NCBI RefSeq assembly: GCF_013410355.1
Contig: NZ_JACCFI010000001.1
Location: 3,100,001 to 3,164,000 of the forward strand
Reading direction: 5' to 3'
DNA from: Agromyces hippuratus
Lineage (GTDB): Bacteria; Actinomycetota; Actinomycetes; Actinomycetales; Microbacteriaceae
Length of the DNA stretch: 64,000 nt
The notes below the pieces were generated by a model that was given only the letters and a program-made list of their open reading frames with translations, ran no database searches and had not been told where the DNA came from. Shown in pieces: positions 26,623 to 36,223 of this stretch (positions are counted from its first letter, which is position 1; each line of letters opens with the position of its first letter). The translations under genes and the position numbers were made by a program.

Positions 26623-27288
26623 TCACAACCGCGCGAGGCCGCTTCCGATGATGAACACGCCGACCATCAGCAGGATGAGCGAGGTCACCACGCGGTTGTT
26701 GCGGGTGAGCCACTCCTTCATCTTCAGGAGCCTCGGCTGCATGCCCTTCGCGTCGATGAGCGTCGCGATGACGGGCACCGCCACGGTCGATGCGCCGATG
26801 AGCGTGTAGACGAGGATCACGATCGCCGCCTCGGAGCCCGAGAGTCCGGCGCCGCGCACCGCGAGGCCCGCGGCGAGCGCGAGCAGGATCTCCTTGGGGC
26901 GGATGTTCAGCGCGACCCCGAGCCCGAATGCGCTCCAGGGGCCGATCGACTCCATCTTGCCGAGCCACGCGGGCATCGCGTCGGTGGGGTTCCTGCGCGC
27001 ACGTCGCCAGGAGATGATGCCGATGACGATCAGCCCGGCCCCGACGATCATCTCGCCGACGCCGACGGCCACATCGGGCTGCCGTGCGGAACGCGGCGTC
27101 GGCACCGCCTGCGTCGAGACCGTGCAGATGAAGACCAGCGCCGCCATGCCGAGCACCCACCCGATGAGGTACGGCAAGGCCGACTCGCGCTTCGGCGACA
27201 GCAGGATCACGATCGTCGCCATGAGCGGCACCGAGCTGAGGGCGACCGCCAGCGCGATCGGAAGGATGTGCCCTATCGCCTGCAGCAT
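26623..27288 (-). CDS. GAP/Sap family membrane protein
   Basis: 221-residue integral membrane protein with about six helices, of the GAP (Sap, sulfolipid-1-addressing) family related to LysE-type exporters. Marks are LPIALAVALSSVPLMATIVILLSPKR at the start, LNIRPKEILLALAAGLAV in the middle and the C-terminal helix SLILLMVGVFIIG. In mycobacteria such proteins help move surface lipids; the substrate here is unknown. Confidence 0.82.
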   Translation of the reverse strand: MLQAIGHILPIALAVALSSVPLMATIVILLSPKRESALPYLIGWVLGMAALVFICTVSTQAVPTPRSARQPDVAVGVGEMIVGAGLIVIGIISWRRARRNPTDAMPAWLGKMESIGPWSAFGLGVALNIRPKEILLALAAGLAVRGAGLSGSEAAIVILVYTLIGASTVAVPVIATLIDAKGMQPRLLKMKEWLTRNNRVVTSLILLMVGVFIIGSGLARL

Positions 27289-27391
27289 TCAGCCGCACCC
27301 CCTGACCCGTGGCAAGCCGCAGCACTTGCAGCGCCGCTGAGCACACGATATCGGAGGCGGGCGGTCGCAGCCCGGAGGCCGCTGCCCGAGC

Positions 27392-27571
27392 TCAGGCGGC
27401 GAACGCGTACGCGTCGACGGCGCGTCCGGATGCGGCCAGCGCCGCCGAGGTGGGCCGGTCGTGGTCGAGATCGCGCGGGCAGCCGCACCGCACCGACATC
27501 CGGCCGCCGTCGACGGACGTCACGAACTCGACGTGCTCGACCGGCCCCTGCTGCTTGCGCCTACCCCACAT
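27392..27571 (-). CDS. Small hypothetical protein, 59 residues
   Basis: Begins MWGRRKQQGPVEHVEFV and contains a CGCP motif; ends AYAFAA. ATG 27571 is preceded by GAAGGGGG at ideal spacing, which is the main support. It lies 41 bp after the stop of the DHA2 pump on the same strand and 103 bp before the GAP gene, so it may belong to one transcript. The two close cysteines could bind metal. The Ala-Ala C-terminus resembles a ClpXP-type tail, but that is speculative. No family is recognised. Confidence 0.5.
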   Translation of the reverse strand: MWGRRKQQGPVEHVEFVTSVDGGRMSVRCGCPRDLDHDRPTSAALAASGRAVDAYAFAA

Positions 27572-27612
27572 GTTCGGCCCCCTTCACCTGAAGAGACGCA
27601 GGGAGACGTGGA

Positions 27613-29277
27613 TCATGACGCGGGTTCGGCCCCGGTTCCGGATGCCGCGACCGACCGCTTCGCCACCGCGCGGAGCCGCAGGGCGAACGCCCCGCCGAGC
27701 ACGAGGAACCCGGCGGCCGCGAGCAGCGCCCAGCGCGAGGCATCCGCCATGCCCTCGGCGAGCGCGTCGGCGACGGCGGGCCCGGCCGAACCGAGCTTGC
27801 CGTCGTCGCCTTCCGCCCGTACCTGGGGGATGGTGCCGCCGGCCGATTCCTCCGTCGCGGAGACGATCTGCTCGGATGCCGCGGCGGGCACGCCCTCGAC
27901 GGTGTCGACCTGCGCCGGCAGCGCGACCGCGAGTCCCGCCGCGAGCACGGCGCCGATGATCGCCGTGCCGAGGGCGGAGCCGACCTGGCGCCCGGTGCTC
28001 TGGGTCGCCGAGCCCTGGCCCGACTCCTCGGGAGGGATGTCGGCGAGCACGGTGCCCGTGAGCTGCGCCGAGGCGAGGCCGAGGCCGAGGCCGTAGAGGG
28101 CGAGCACGGCGGCGAGCAGCCAGGCGTTCATCTCCGACGACAGCAGCACCGCGGCGATCACCGCGCCGGCGACCTCGAGGGCGAGGCCGATCACGACGAC
28201 CGTCGGTGCGCCGAACCGTTCGGCGACGTGGCGGGCCATGGCGCCGGAGACGAATGCACCGAGTCCCATGGCCGCGAGCACGAATCCGGCCGCGAGCGTC
28301 GACAGCCCGAGCGCGTTGACCGTGAAGAGGGGGAGCACGAAGAGGATGCCGAACTCGCCGATCGCGACGCACATCGCGACGAGGTTGCCCCACGTGAAGG
28401 TGGGCACCGAGAACAGGTGCACGTCGAGGATCGCCGAGCGTCCGTTCCTCGCCCGATGCCGTTCCCAGAAGAAGAAGAGCACGAGTGCGACGAGGCCGAT
28501 CGCGATCGCCACCGGCACGGGGGAGATCGGCCACGAGGTGGGCCAGGTCCAGCCGAAGAGCTCGAACTGCTGCTTCGGCGCCCACCAGCCGAGCGAGCCG
28601 CCCTCGATGAGCCCGAACACGAGCGCGCCGAAGCCGATGGCCGAGAGCAGCAGGCCGTCGACGTCGAGGCCCTTCGAGGTGATGACCGCACGCGTCTCGG
28701 GCACCGTGAGGAAGGCAGCGACGAGGATGATCGCGCCGAACGGCAGGTTGACGAGGAAGATCCACTCCCACCCGAACGACTGGGTCAGCCAGCCGCCGAG
28801 CAGCGGGCCGAGCGCGGCGACACCCGAGATGACGGCACCCCAGATGCCGAAGGCGACCGCGCGATCGCGGCCGCGGAACGTGGCGTTGACCGTCGACAGC
28901 GTCGTCGGGAGGATGAACGCGCCGCCGATGCCCTGTACGAACCGGGCGAGGATGAGCGAGGTGCCGCCGGTCGCGAGGGCCGCCAGCAGGCTGCCGGCCA
29001 GGAAGACCAGGATGCCGGCCACCATCGCGCGGCGCCGGCCGAGGCGATCGCCGAGCCGCCCGGCGGTCAGCAGCAGCGCCGCGAAGATCACCGAGTAGAT
29101 GCCGTTCACCCACTGCGCCTCGCTGAAGTCGAGCTTCAGGTCGTTGATGATCGTCGGCAGCGCGATGCCCACGATGGTGCCGTCGAGCACGATCATCGAG
29201 AGCGCTGCGGCGAGCACGCCGAGCCCGATCCATCGCCGTGCGCCCGTGGTTTCGGGCGCGGTTGCCGTGCCGTTCAT
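27613..29277 (-). CDS. DHA2 family MFS drug efflux transporter
   Basis: 554-residue, 14-helix major facilitator of the EmrB/QacA group. Motifs: LDGTIVGIALPTIINDL in helix 1, GRLGDRLGRRR (motif A) after helix 2, and RFVQGIGGAFILPTTLSTV in helix 4. An external loop of about 60 residues lies before the last helix (VDTVEGVPAAASEQ...). Likely a proton-coupled multidrug exporter. Met 29277 follows GGGGGAC; the open frame upstream of it has no support. It is divergent from the DEAD-box gene. Confidence 0.9.
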   Translation of the reverse strand: MNGTATAPETTGARRWIGLGVLAAALSMIVLDGTIVGIALPTIINDLKLDFSEAQWVNGIYSVIFAALLLTAGRLGDRLGRRRAMVAGILVFLAGSLLAALATGGTSLILARFVQGIGGAFILPTTLSTVNATFRGRDRAVAFGIWGAVISGVAALGPLLGGWLTQSFGWEWIFLVNLPFGAIILVAAFLTVPETRAVITSKGLDVDGLLLSAIGFGALVFGLIEGGSLGWWAPKQQFELFGWTWPTSWPISPVPVAIAIGLVALVLFFFWERHRARNGRSAILDVHLFSVPTFTWGNLVAMCVAIGEFGILFVLPLFTVNALGLSTLAAGFVLAAMGLGAFVSGAMARHVAERFGAPTVVVIGLALEVAGAVIAAVLLSSEMNAWLLAAVLALYGLGLGLASAQLTGTVLADIPPEESGQGSATQSTGRQVGSALGTAIIGAVLAAGLAVALPAQVDTVEGVPAAASEQIVSATEESAGGTIPQVRAEGDDGKLGSAGPAVADALAEGMADASRWALLAAAGFLVLGGAFALRLRAVAKRSVAASGTGAEPAS

Positions 29278-29411
29278 CTCGTCGTCCCCCCGTCGGGCCA
29301 GCCCGTCATTTCCCACCGTATGCCCAGGGAAACTCGATGCCAATGCGTCATTCGATGGATGCCCGAAGCGGCTGGGCTGCGTTCTCCCAGCTCCACGGAC
29401 TACCCTGAAGC

Positions 29412-31244
29412 GTGACTGCTGACGAAGCTCCGGTCGAGGTGGAGGCTCCAGAAGAGCCCGCCGCGACGACATTCTCCGACCTCGGACTCGATGGCGCGGT
29501 CCTGAAAGCCCTCGCCGATGTCGGCTACGAGACCCCTTCCGCGATCCAGGCCGCGACGATTCCGTCGCTGCTCGCCGGGCGCGACGTGGTGGGCCTGGCC
29601 CAGACCGGCACCGGCAAGACGGCCGCATTCGCGCTGCCGATCCTCTCGCGCCTCGACCTCTCCCAGAAGACCCCCCAGGCCCTCGTGCTCGCCCCGACCC
29701 GCGAGCTCGCGCTGCAGGTCTGCGAGGCGTTCGAGAAGTACGCCTCGCACCTCAAGGGCGTGCACATCCTCCCCGTCTACGGCGGTCAGGGCTACGGCGT
29801 GCAGCTCTCGGCGCTGCGCCGCGGCGTGCACATCGTCGTCGGCACCCCGGGTCGCATCATGGACCACCTCGACAAGGGCACCCTCGACCTCTCGGAGCTC
29901 AAGTACCTCGTGCTCGACGAGGCCGACGAGATGCTCAAGATGGGCTTCGCCGAAGACGTCGAGACGATCCTCGCCGACACCCCCGACACCAAGCAGGTCG
30001 CCCTCTTCTCGGCGACCATGCCCGCGGCGATCCGCCGCATGTCGAAGCAGTACCTGCACGACCCCGAAGAGATCACCGTCAAGACGAAGACGCAGACCTC
30101 GGCGAACATCAGCCAGCGCTACCTCATCGTCTCGTACCAGCAGAAGGTCGACGCCCTCACCCGCATCCTCGAGGTCGAGAACTTCGAGGGCATGATCGTC
30201 TTCGTGCGCACGAAGAGCGTCACCGAGGAACTCGCCGAGAAGCTGCGCGCCCGCGGGTACTCGGCCGCCGCCATCAACGGCGACATCGCCCAGGTGCAGC
30301 GCGAGCGCACGGTCAACCAGTTGAAGTCGGGCAAGCTCGACATCCTGGTGGCCACGGATGTCGCGGCGCGCGGCCTCGACGTCGAGCGCATCAGCCACGT
30401 GGTGAACTTCGACATCCCCACCGACAGTGAGCCCTACGTGCACCGCATCGGCCGCACGGGCCGCGCCGGCCGCACGGGCGACGCGATCAGCTTCGTCACG
30501 CCGCGCGAGCGCAGCCTCCTCGCCCGCATCGAGAAGGCCACGCGCCAGCCGATCGTGCAGATGCAGCTGCCGAGCGTCGACGACGTCAACGTCACGCGTC
30601 TCGCTCGCTTCGACGACCGCATCACCGCGGCGCTCGGTCAGAACGAGCGCATCGACGGCTTCCGCGACATCATCGCCCACTACGTGCGCAACCACGACGT
30701 GCCCGAAGCCGATGTCGCGGCGGCGCTCGCCGTCGTGGCTCAGGGCGAGGCGCCCCTGCTGCTCGAGCCCGAGGCCGCACGCCGCGCCGAGCGCGAGTGG
30801 AGCGATCGTCCGCCTCGCGGAGACAAGCCCGAACGCGGTGAACGTCGCGACCGCGGCGATCGCTTCGATCGCGGTGGCGACCGGGGCGACCGCCCCGAGC
30901 GCCGTCAGCGCCCGAGCAGCGGCCCCATGGCCACGTACCGTATCGCCGTCGGCAAGCGCCACAAGGTCGAGCCGCGCCAGATCGTCGGAGCGCTCGCGAA
31001 CGAGGGCGGACTCAGCCGCGAAGACTTCGGCTCGATCCAGATCCGTCCGGAGTTCTCGCTCGTCGAGCTGCCCGCGAACCTGCCCCGCGAGACCCTCGAG
31101 AAGCTCGACGGCACCCGCATCTCGGGCCGGCTCATCGAGCTGCGCCCCGACCGCGGCGGCCCCACGCGTCGGTCGAACGACCGCGGCGGCGATGGCGGAG
31201 GCGACGGCGACAAGTCGTACCGGAAGCCCCGCCACAAGGGCTGA
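29412..31244 (+). CDS. deaD: DEAD-box RNA helicase, DeaD/CsdA type
   Basis: 610-residue ATP-dependent RNA helicase. In order: Q-motif (FSDLGL...TPSAIQ), AQTGTGKT (about 64-71), PTRELALQV, GTPGRIMD, LDEADEM, SATMP, and HRIGRTGRAG in the second RecA domain. An Arg/Asp/Gly-rich stretch (about 465-500) follows, and then a DbpA-type RNA-binding domain (IVGALANEGGLSREDFGSI). This layout matches DeaD, which acts in ribosome assembly and RNA decay. GTG 29412 begins 6 nt after TACCCT (29401-29406), so the mRNA may be leaderless. Confidence 0.94.
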   Translation: MTADEAPVEVEAPEEPAATTFSDLGLDGAVLKALADVGYETPSAIQAATIPSLLAGRDVVGLAQTGTGKTAAFALPILSRLDLSQKTPQALVLAPTRELALQVCEAFEKYASHLKGVHILPVYGGQGYGVQLSALRRGVHIVVGTPGRIMDHLDKGTLDLSELKYLVLDEADEMLKMGFAEDVETILADTPDTKQVALFSATMPAAIRRMSKQYLHDPEEITVKTKTQTSANISQRYLIVSYQQKVDALTRILEVENFEGMIVFVRTKSVTEELAEKLRARGYSAAAINGDIAQVQRERTVNQLKSGKLDILVATDVAARGLDVERISHVVNFDIPTDSEPYVHRIGRTGRAGRTGDAISFVTPRERSLLARIEKATRQPIVQMQLPSVDDVNVTRLARFDDRITAALGQNERIDGFRDIIAHYVRNHDVPEADVAAALAVVAQGEAPLLLEPEAARRAEREWSDRPPRGDKPERGERRDRGDRFDRGGDRGDRPERRQRPSSGPMATYRIAVGKRHKVEPRQIVGALANEGGLSREDFGSIQIRPEFSLVELPANLPRETLEKLDGTRISGRLIELRPDRGGPTRRSNDRGGDGGGDGDKSYRKPRHKG

Positions 31245-31252
31245 GCCGGCGC

Positions 31253-31675
31253 ATGACGCTGACGACGGCCGGCGCGCACGGCACCCGGGTGCGGAGCGCG
31301 CTGGCCGCGGCCGTCGGTCTCGCACTCGGGCTCGGCCTGCAGCTCCTCGACCGCACGCCCGTCATCGACGTGCTCGGCAGCGTCGTCTACATCGTGTTCA
31401 TCGCCTGCCTGCTGCGCGCGATCTGGCCGGGGTTCGGGGCCGCGGGCAGCGCGGCGACGGCATTCGGGTTCGCGACGGTCGTCGAGCTGTCGCAGCTGAC
31501 CGAGCTGCCGCAGCGTGTGGTCGACGCGTTCCCGCCGTCGCGGCTGCTGCTCGGCAGCGCCTTCGACCCGATCGACCTCGTCGCCTACGCGGCCGGCGCC
31601 GTGCTCGCGTTCGTCGTGCAGCTCGTGCTCGTCGGCACCGCACGCGTCGCCGCGTCATCCGTCGTCGAGGACTGA
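31253..31675 (+). CDS. DUF2809 membrane protein
   Basis: 140 residues with four predicted helices. The ELSQLTELPQRVVDAFP segment between helices 3 and 4 and the AFDPIDLVAYAAG stretch are hallmarks of DUF2809, whose function is unknown. It starts 8 bp after the helicase stop and is therefore likely co-transcribed with it. Confidence 0.8.
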   Translation: MTLTTAGAHGTRVRSALAAAVGLALGLGLQLLDRTPVIDVLGSVVYIVFIACLLRAIWPGFGAAGSAATAFGFATVVELSQLTELPQRVVDAFPPSRLLLGSAFDPIDLVAYAAGAVLAFVVQLVLVGTARVAASSVVED

Positions 31676-31756
31676 ACCGTCTCGATGCGAACCGTGCGGG
31701 TTGGGTACCCTCGATGGCGGACGGAGTTCTCGAACGCGACGGAGAGGCGGGTGACC

Positions 31757-32245
31757 ATGTCCGAACACGACGGGCTCGGTGACGCCTCGCGCCGCCCTCG
31801 CGGCCGACGTGCGGCACCCGCCTCCCGCATCGGCACGATGCTCGAACCGGTGCTGCCCTACGTGGCCGCCTCGGTCGCATGGCTGACGCGTCACCGGTTG
31901 GGCGCGATGATCTCCGCCACCGGTCTGGTCGTCGTCATCATGGGCGGGGCCGGCATCGCGCTCATGCAGGCGCCCGGCGGGAGCGGCCCCGGGAACGAGG
32001 CGTCGACGTCGATCGACGACCCTCGACCGACGTCGAAGACGCCGGTAGCGCCGAGCCCCTACGGGCCCGTGCTGCCGACGCCGGTGCCTCCGACACCGGT
32101 TCCGACGCCGACCCCGGCGCCCGACGAGATCGTCGAGCCGCCGGTCGACGACGACGAGCCGGTGGAGCCGATCGAACCGACGGCGACCCCTGAGACGCCC
32201 GACGACCACCCCGGTCAGGGCAGAGGACCGAAGAAGCCCCGGTGA
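31757..32245 (+). CDS. Membrane-anchored Pro/Thr-rich hypothetical protein
   Basis: 162 residues. A basic N-terminus (RRPRGRRAAP) is followed by one membrane helix (about 53-76, LGAMISATGLVVVIMGGAGIAL) and an external tail of proline, threonine, valine and acidic residues with repeated P-T-P-V steps. The tail looks like a wall-spanning stalk without a folded domain. ATG 31757 follows GGAGAGGCGG. No family is recognised. Confidence 0.65.
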   Translation: MSEHDGLGDASRRPRGRRAAPASRIGTMLEPVLPYVAASVAWLTRHRLGAMISATGLVVVIMGGAGIALMQAPGGSGPGNEASTSIDDPRPTSKTPVAPSPYGPVLPTPVPPTPVPTPTPAPDEIVEPPVDDDEPVEPIEPTATPETPDDHPGQGRGPKKPR

Positions 32246-32266
32246 CCCCCGGGTGTCACGGCCGCG

Positions 32267-33271
32267 TCAGAGCCACTTCTTGAACTTGAAGACCGCGTAG
32301 AGCCCCACGCCGAACAGCACCATCGCGGCGAGCGCCGCCGGGTAGCCGAACTCCCAGTGCGTCTCGGGCATGTCGTCGAAGTTCATGCCGTAGACCGTGC
32401 CGATGAGCGTCGGCGCGAAGATGATCGCCGCCCACGACGAGATCTTCTTGATCTCGTCGTTCTGCTTCAGGCTCGTATCCGTCTGACGGCGCGCGACGAG
32501 CGCGGAGTGCACGGTGAGGGCGTTGTCGAGGATGGCGCGGAACGAGCCGACCCGCTCGTTGATGCGGATGGCGTGGTCGAGCACGTCGCGGAGCGAGCGC
32601 TGCAGCTCGACGTCGACACGGTACTTCTCGGAGCCGCGGCGCAGCCACTCGAGCATCGCCGCGAGCGGCTGCACGGCGCGCTGGAAGTTGATCACCTCGC
32701 GCGAGAGCTCGTAGATGCGCCGCGAGAGCGCATCGTCGTCGCTGTCGCCGAAGAGCTGGTCCTCGATCTCGTCGATGTCGTTCTCGAGACCGGCGACGAC
32801 CGGCTCGTACTCGTCGACGACCTCGTCGAGGATCGCGTAGAGCACCGCCTCCGGCCCCATCGCGAGCAGCTCGGGGCTCGACTCCATGCGCCGGCGCACG
32901 GCCGCGAGGTCGGGCGACTCGGCATGGCGGATCGTGACGACGAAGTCGGGGCCGACGAAGAGGTGCAGCTCGCCGAACTCGACCGTCTCGAGCTCGTCGC
33001 GGTACCGCGCCGGCCGCAGCACAGCGAAGAGGGTGTCGCCGTAGCGTTCGAGCTTCGATCGCTGATGGCCGGTCAGCGCGTCTTCGACGGCGAGCGGGTG
33101 CAGGTCGAACTCGCGGGCGACCGAGGCGACCTCGCGCGGACTCGGCCGGTAGAGCCCGATCCAGGCGAGGCCGTCATGGTCGTCCATGAGGCGGTAGGTG
33201 TCGTCGAGGTTCGTGGGTGTCTCGACGCGACGTCCGTCGACGTAGACGCCGTTGTCGACCAGAGGTGACAT
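32267..33271 (-). CDS. corA: CorA family Mg2+/Co2+ transporter
   Basis: 334-residue pentameric divalent-cation channel. The large N-terminal cytoplasmic domain ends in a long coiled stalk (about 150-260). The signature YGMNF sits at the end of helix 1, the loop MPETHWEFGYP precedes helix 2, and the protein ends in FKFKKWL, a basic CorA tail. Length is normal. It is convergent with the Pro-rich gene, with only 21 bp between the stops. No Mg2+-sensing leader was recognised upstream. Confidence 0.93.
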   Translation of the reverse strand: MSPLVDNGVYVDGRRVETPTNLDDTYRLMDDHDGLAWIGLYRPSPREVASVAREFDLHPLAVEDALTGHQRSKLERYGDTLFAVLRPARYRDELETVEFGELHLFVGPDFVVTIRHAESPDLAAVRRRMESSPELLAMGPEAVLYAILDEVVDEYEPVVAGLENDIDEIEDQLFGDSDDDALSRRIYELSREVINFQRAVQPLAAMLEWLRRGSEKYRVDVELQRSLRDVLDHAIRINERVGSFRAILDNALTVHSALVARRQTDTSLKQNDEIKKISSWAAIIFAPTLIGTVYGMNFDDMPETHWEFGYPAALAAMVLFGVGLYAVFKFKKWL

Positions 33272-33506
33272 GAGCGATCCGTTCTCGCAGGGCGCACGGC
33301 AGCGCGCCGGGTTCGGCAGGTGAGCGGATGACGCCGCCAGCCGGGTGCGGATCGGAGCGCGTTCGTGCGTGGGCGAGCAGGGGCTCAGCGCAGGCGGGAA
33401 CGCAGCGACGACGCAGCATGGGTGGCGGCGTCGGTACTATGATCGGCCATCGCCCTCACCGCCTCTCGCATCAGGGGCCGCTCGGTGGCAGGCCCGACGG
33501 CAGAGT

Positions 33507-35066
33507 CTAGCCCACGCGCCTGAGGCGTCGAACGGCTCGGTCGATCGCCGAGACGACGCCCACCCCGGCCGTCCGGACCGGCCGGGGCAGGGGCAGGCGC
33601 GCGGCGGCGGCGCGTGCGCGGCCGAATCGGGCCGTGCGCCGCACCTCCTTGCGCACCTCGGCGTGATGCAGTTCCCGGGCCCAGATGCGGGTCACCCGCT
33701 CCTCGTCGAAGCGCCTCGCGGTGCGCACGGCGGCGGCTCGCATGCGGGCGACGTGTCGCGGCGGCATCCGCTGCAGTCGAACGATCGCGTCGGCCAGCCC
33801 GTCGACGTCGCCGGGCGGCACGAGGAAGCCGTTTCGTCCGTCGCGGATCAGGTCGGCGGGCCCGTAGGGGATGTCGTAGGCGATCGGCAGGCAGCCGGCG
33901 GCCATCGCCTCGACGAGCACGAGCGGGAATCCCTCGGAGTGCGAGGTGAGCAGCAGGAACGACGCGTCGGGAAGGTGCCGGCGCGCATCGGGGTCGAAGC
34001 CGTGCAGCTCGATCGCCGCCGGGTCGGTGATGCGTCGTTCGAGCGCCGGGCGGCTCTCGCCTTCGCCGTACACGTCGAGGTGCACGTCGACGTCAGCGCG
34101 CGTGTTCGCCGCCTGCACCGCGGCGATCGCGTGCGAGACGCGCTTGCGACGGGTGAGTGCGGCGAGCACCACACCCCGGGCGGGGTCGCGGGGCGACGGC
34201 GAGGGCGCCTCGGAGCCCTCGGGCGGGAGCGGTCGCGGATTCGGGATCACGACGAGATGGTCGTGCCGGCCGATGATCTGCTCGAGGTCGTGGCGTTGCC
34301 GCTCGGAGAGCACCGCCACGAGGTCGAAGTCGTCGAGGTGCTCGAGCACCTCGCGCCGCGATTGTCGGATGGGGTGCTCCTCCGAAGGTCCGGAGCGATG
34401 CGACGCGTGCACGACGTGCGCGGTGATCACGTGCGGCCGGCGGTACTCGAGCATGAACGGCGCCATCGTCTTGCTGTCGACGATCGCGAAGGTCGGCTCG
34501 CCCGCGGTCAGGGCGTCGAGCCACGCCCGGTAGAGGGTCCAGAGGCGCCGCCACGAGCGCACCGGCCGCCCCTCGCCGTCGCAGAGCACCACCGATCGGC
34601 CGCCGAGCACGCCGCGCTCGCGAGTGTCGTGCCGGTCGCTGAGCAGCAGCGTGCCGTCGTCGCGATAGTGGTCGGTCTGCAGGGTGGTGCCGTCGACGTC
34701 GAGCCGCGAACGGCTCATCACGTGATCGCCGCGCCGCCGCACCTCCGTCGCCTCGTCGGGTGCGAGCGGCGTGAACGTCTCGGGGTCGTGGCGCAGCGAA
34801 CCACCGGGCAGCGGATGGCTCCGGAGCCAGTCGTAGAGGTTGACGATGCGCACTCCGGGCGCGAGCACGCCGCGCTCCCGCAGCATCCGTTCGACGTCCG
34901 GAGTGTCGGGCCGGGCGTCGAAGGTCAGCACGTCGACGTCGACCCCGGCGACGCGATGGAACGCGGCGGATCGGCGCAGCATCGCATCGGTCATGCCCCC
35001 GAAGGCATCGGGGATCGACCAGGTGACGGCGAAGTGGCGGCCGTCGGGCAGCGCGATGCGAGTCAT
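33507..35066 (-). CDS. GT4 glycosyltransferase, TagE/TarM-like
   Basis: 519 residues. It begins TWSIPDAFGGMTDAMLRRS, as in poly(glycerol-phosphate) alpha-glucosyltransferases, and has VLAALTRRKRVSHAI before the donor domain. The GT4 nucleotide-sugar signature EGFPLVLVEAMAAGCLPIAYDIPYGPADLI lies near residues 400-430. A basic C-terminal tail (VRTAGVGVVSAIDRAVRRLRRVG) may touch the membrane. It probably adds hexose to a teichoic-acid-like wall polymer. The Stealth gene at 37873 lies on the same strand, but two opposite-strand genes separate them. Confidence 0.83.
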   Translation of the reverse strand: MTRIALPDGRHFAVTWSIPDAFGGMTDAMLRRSAAFHRVAGVDVDVLTFDARPDTPDVERMLRERGVLAPGVRIVNLYDWLRSHPLPGGSLRHDPETFTPLAPDEATEVRRRGDHVMSRSRLDVDGTTLQTDHYRDDGTLLLSDRHDTRERGVLGGRSVVLCDGEGRPVRSWRRLWTLYRAWLDALTAGEPTFAIVDSKTMAPFMLEYRRPHVITAHVVHASHRSGPSEEHPIRQSRREVLEHLDDFDLVAVLSERQRHDLEQIIGRHDHLVVIPNPRPLPPEGSEAPSPSPRDPARGVVLAALTRRKRVSHAIAAVQAANTRADVDVHLDVYGEGESRPALERRITDPAAIELHGFDPDARRHLPDASFLLLTSHSEGFPLVLVEAMAAGCLPIAYDIPYGPADLIRDGRNGFLVPPGDVDGLADAIVRLQRMPPRHVARMRAAAVRTARRFDEERVTRIWARELHHAEVRKEVRRTARFGRARAAAARLPLPRPVRTAGVGVVSAIDRAVRRLRRVG

Positions 35067-35194
35067 CCGCTCCCCCCTGGCCTGCGCGGGTCTGACATGC
35101 TCTCGAGCCTATCCACGGGGGCTCCGAGAGCACTGAGGGCGGTCGCGGGTCGTGTCCGGGCTTCGGCACAGGCCGCGTTCATGCGCCGTTCAGA

Positions 35195-35223
35195 CTGGCA
35201 TGGTCGGCTAGTGTCCATGCCAG
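35195..35223. promoter_or_regulatory. Inverted repeat around a -10 box
   Basis: CTGGCATGG (35195-35203) and CCATGCCAG (35215-35223) form a perfect 9-bp dyad with an 11-bp centre containing TAGTGT (35209-35214), a -10 like others in this window. It lies 44 bp before the metallophosphoesterase start, which is good placement for an operator. Confidence 0.6.
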
Positions 35224-35266
35224 ACGCCCGAGGTCGCGCGTCCACCACCGATCGATGGGATGAATC

Positions 35267-36223
35267 GTGACGAGCCGTACGGCCGAGTACCCCCGGCCGG
35301 ACCACTTCCTCCTCCACATCAGCGACACGCACGTGCTCGCCGGCGGCGGCATGCTCTACGACCGGGTCGCCAGCGAGCGGCACCTGCAGGCCCTCTTCGA
35401 GGAGTTCGAGGCATCCGGCGGCAGGCCCGAGGCGATCGTCTTCACGGGCGACCTCGCCGACAAGGGCGAGCCCGACGCGTACGACCGCATCCGGCGCATC
35501 GTCGACCCCGTCGCCGAGCGGCTCGATTCGAAGGTGATCTGGGTCATGGGCAACCACGACGAGCGGTCGGCGTTCCGCCGCGGACTGCTCGGCGAGCTCG
35601 GCACGAGCGGCGATGGCGGGGTGCGGCCGGTCGACCGGGTCGACGACGTGAACGGACTGCGCGTCATCACGCTCGACTCCACGGTGCCCGGGCAGCACCA
35701 CGGCGAGATCGCCTCCGACCAGCTCGACTGGCTCGCCGAAGAGCTCTCGATGCCCGCGCCGCACGGCACGATCCTCGCCATGCACCACCCGCCGGTGCCG
35801 AGCGTGCTCGACCTCGCCGTCGCCGTCGAGCTGCGCGATCAGGGCGGGCTCGCCGAGGTGGTCGAGGGCAGCGACATCCGCTCGATCATCGCCGGTCACC
35901 TGCACTACTCGTCGACCGCGACGTTCGCGGGCGTTCCCGTCTCGGTGGCCTCGGCCAGTTGCTACACGCAAGACCTCAACGTGCCCGTCGGCGGCACCCG
36001 CGGGCGCGACGGCGCGCGCGCCTTCAACCTCGTGCACGTGTATCCGACCACGGTGCTGCACTCGGTCGTGCCGCTCGGGTCGTACGCGCCGCTCGACTGG
36101 ATCGACGCGGAGGAGAGCGCGCGGCGCCTCGCGTCCTCCGGCATCGGCATCGCGGATGCCGCGACCACGCCGGTGCCGAAGGACCCGCCGTTCACCATGC
36201 CGATCCCGGTGCTCGCGGGCTGA
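35267..36223 (+). CDS. Metallophosphoesterase, CpdA-like
   Basis: 318-residue calcineurin-type phosphodiesterase. All metal motifs are present: HISDTH (D-x-H), VFTGDLADKGEP, VMGNHDERSAF, MHHPP and IAGHLHYS. The set matches class III 3',5'-cyclic nucleotide phosphodiesterases, though related enzymes act on phospholipids or other esters. It is 161 bp upstream of cardiolipin synthase on the same strand. GTG 35267 follows GATGGGA. Confidence 0.87.
   Translation: MTSRTAEYPRPDHFLLHISDTHVLAGGGMLYDRVASERHLQALFEEFEASGGRPEAIVFTGDLADKGEPDAYDRIRRIVDPVAERLDSKVIWVMGNHDERSAFRRGLLGELGTSGDGGVRPVDRVDDVNGLRVITLDSTVPGQHHGEIASDQLDWLAEELSMPAPHGTILAMHHPPVPSVLDLAVAVELRDQGGLAEVVEGSDIRSIIAGHLHYSSTATFAGVPVSVASASCYTQDLNVPVGGTRGRDGARAFNLVHVYPTTVLHSVVPLGSYAPLDWIDAEESARRLASSGIGIADAATTPVPKDPPFTMPIPVLAG

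Noticed and set aside
32242..32259. GTGAC/GTCAC hairpin between the Pro-rich gene and corA
   Set aside because: Only five clean pairs in a GC-rich stretch; too weak to call a terminator.
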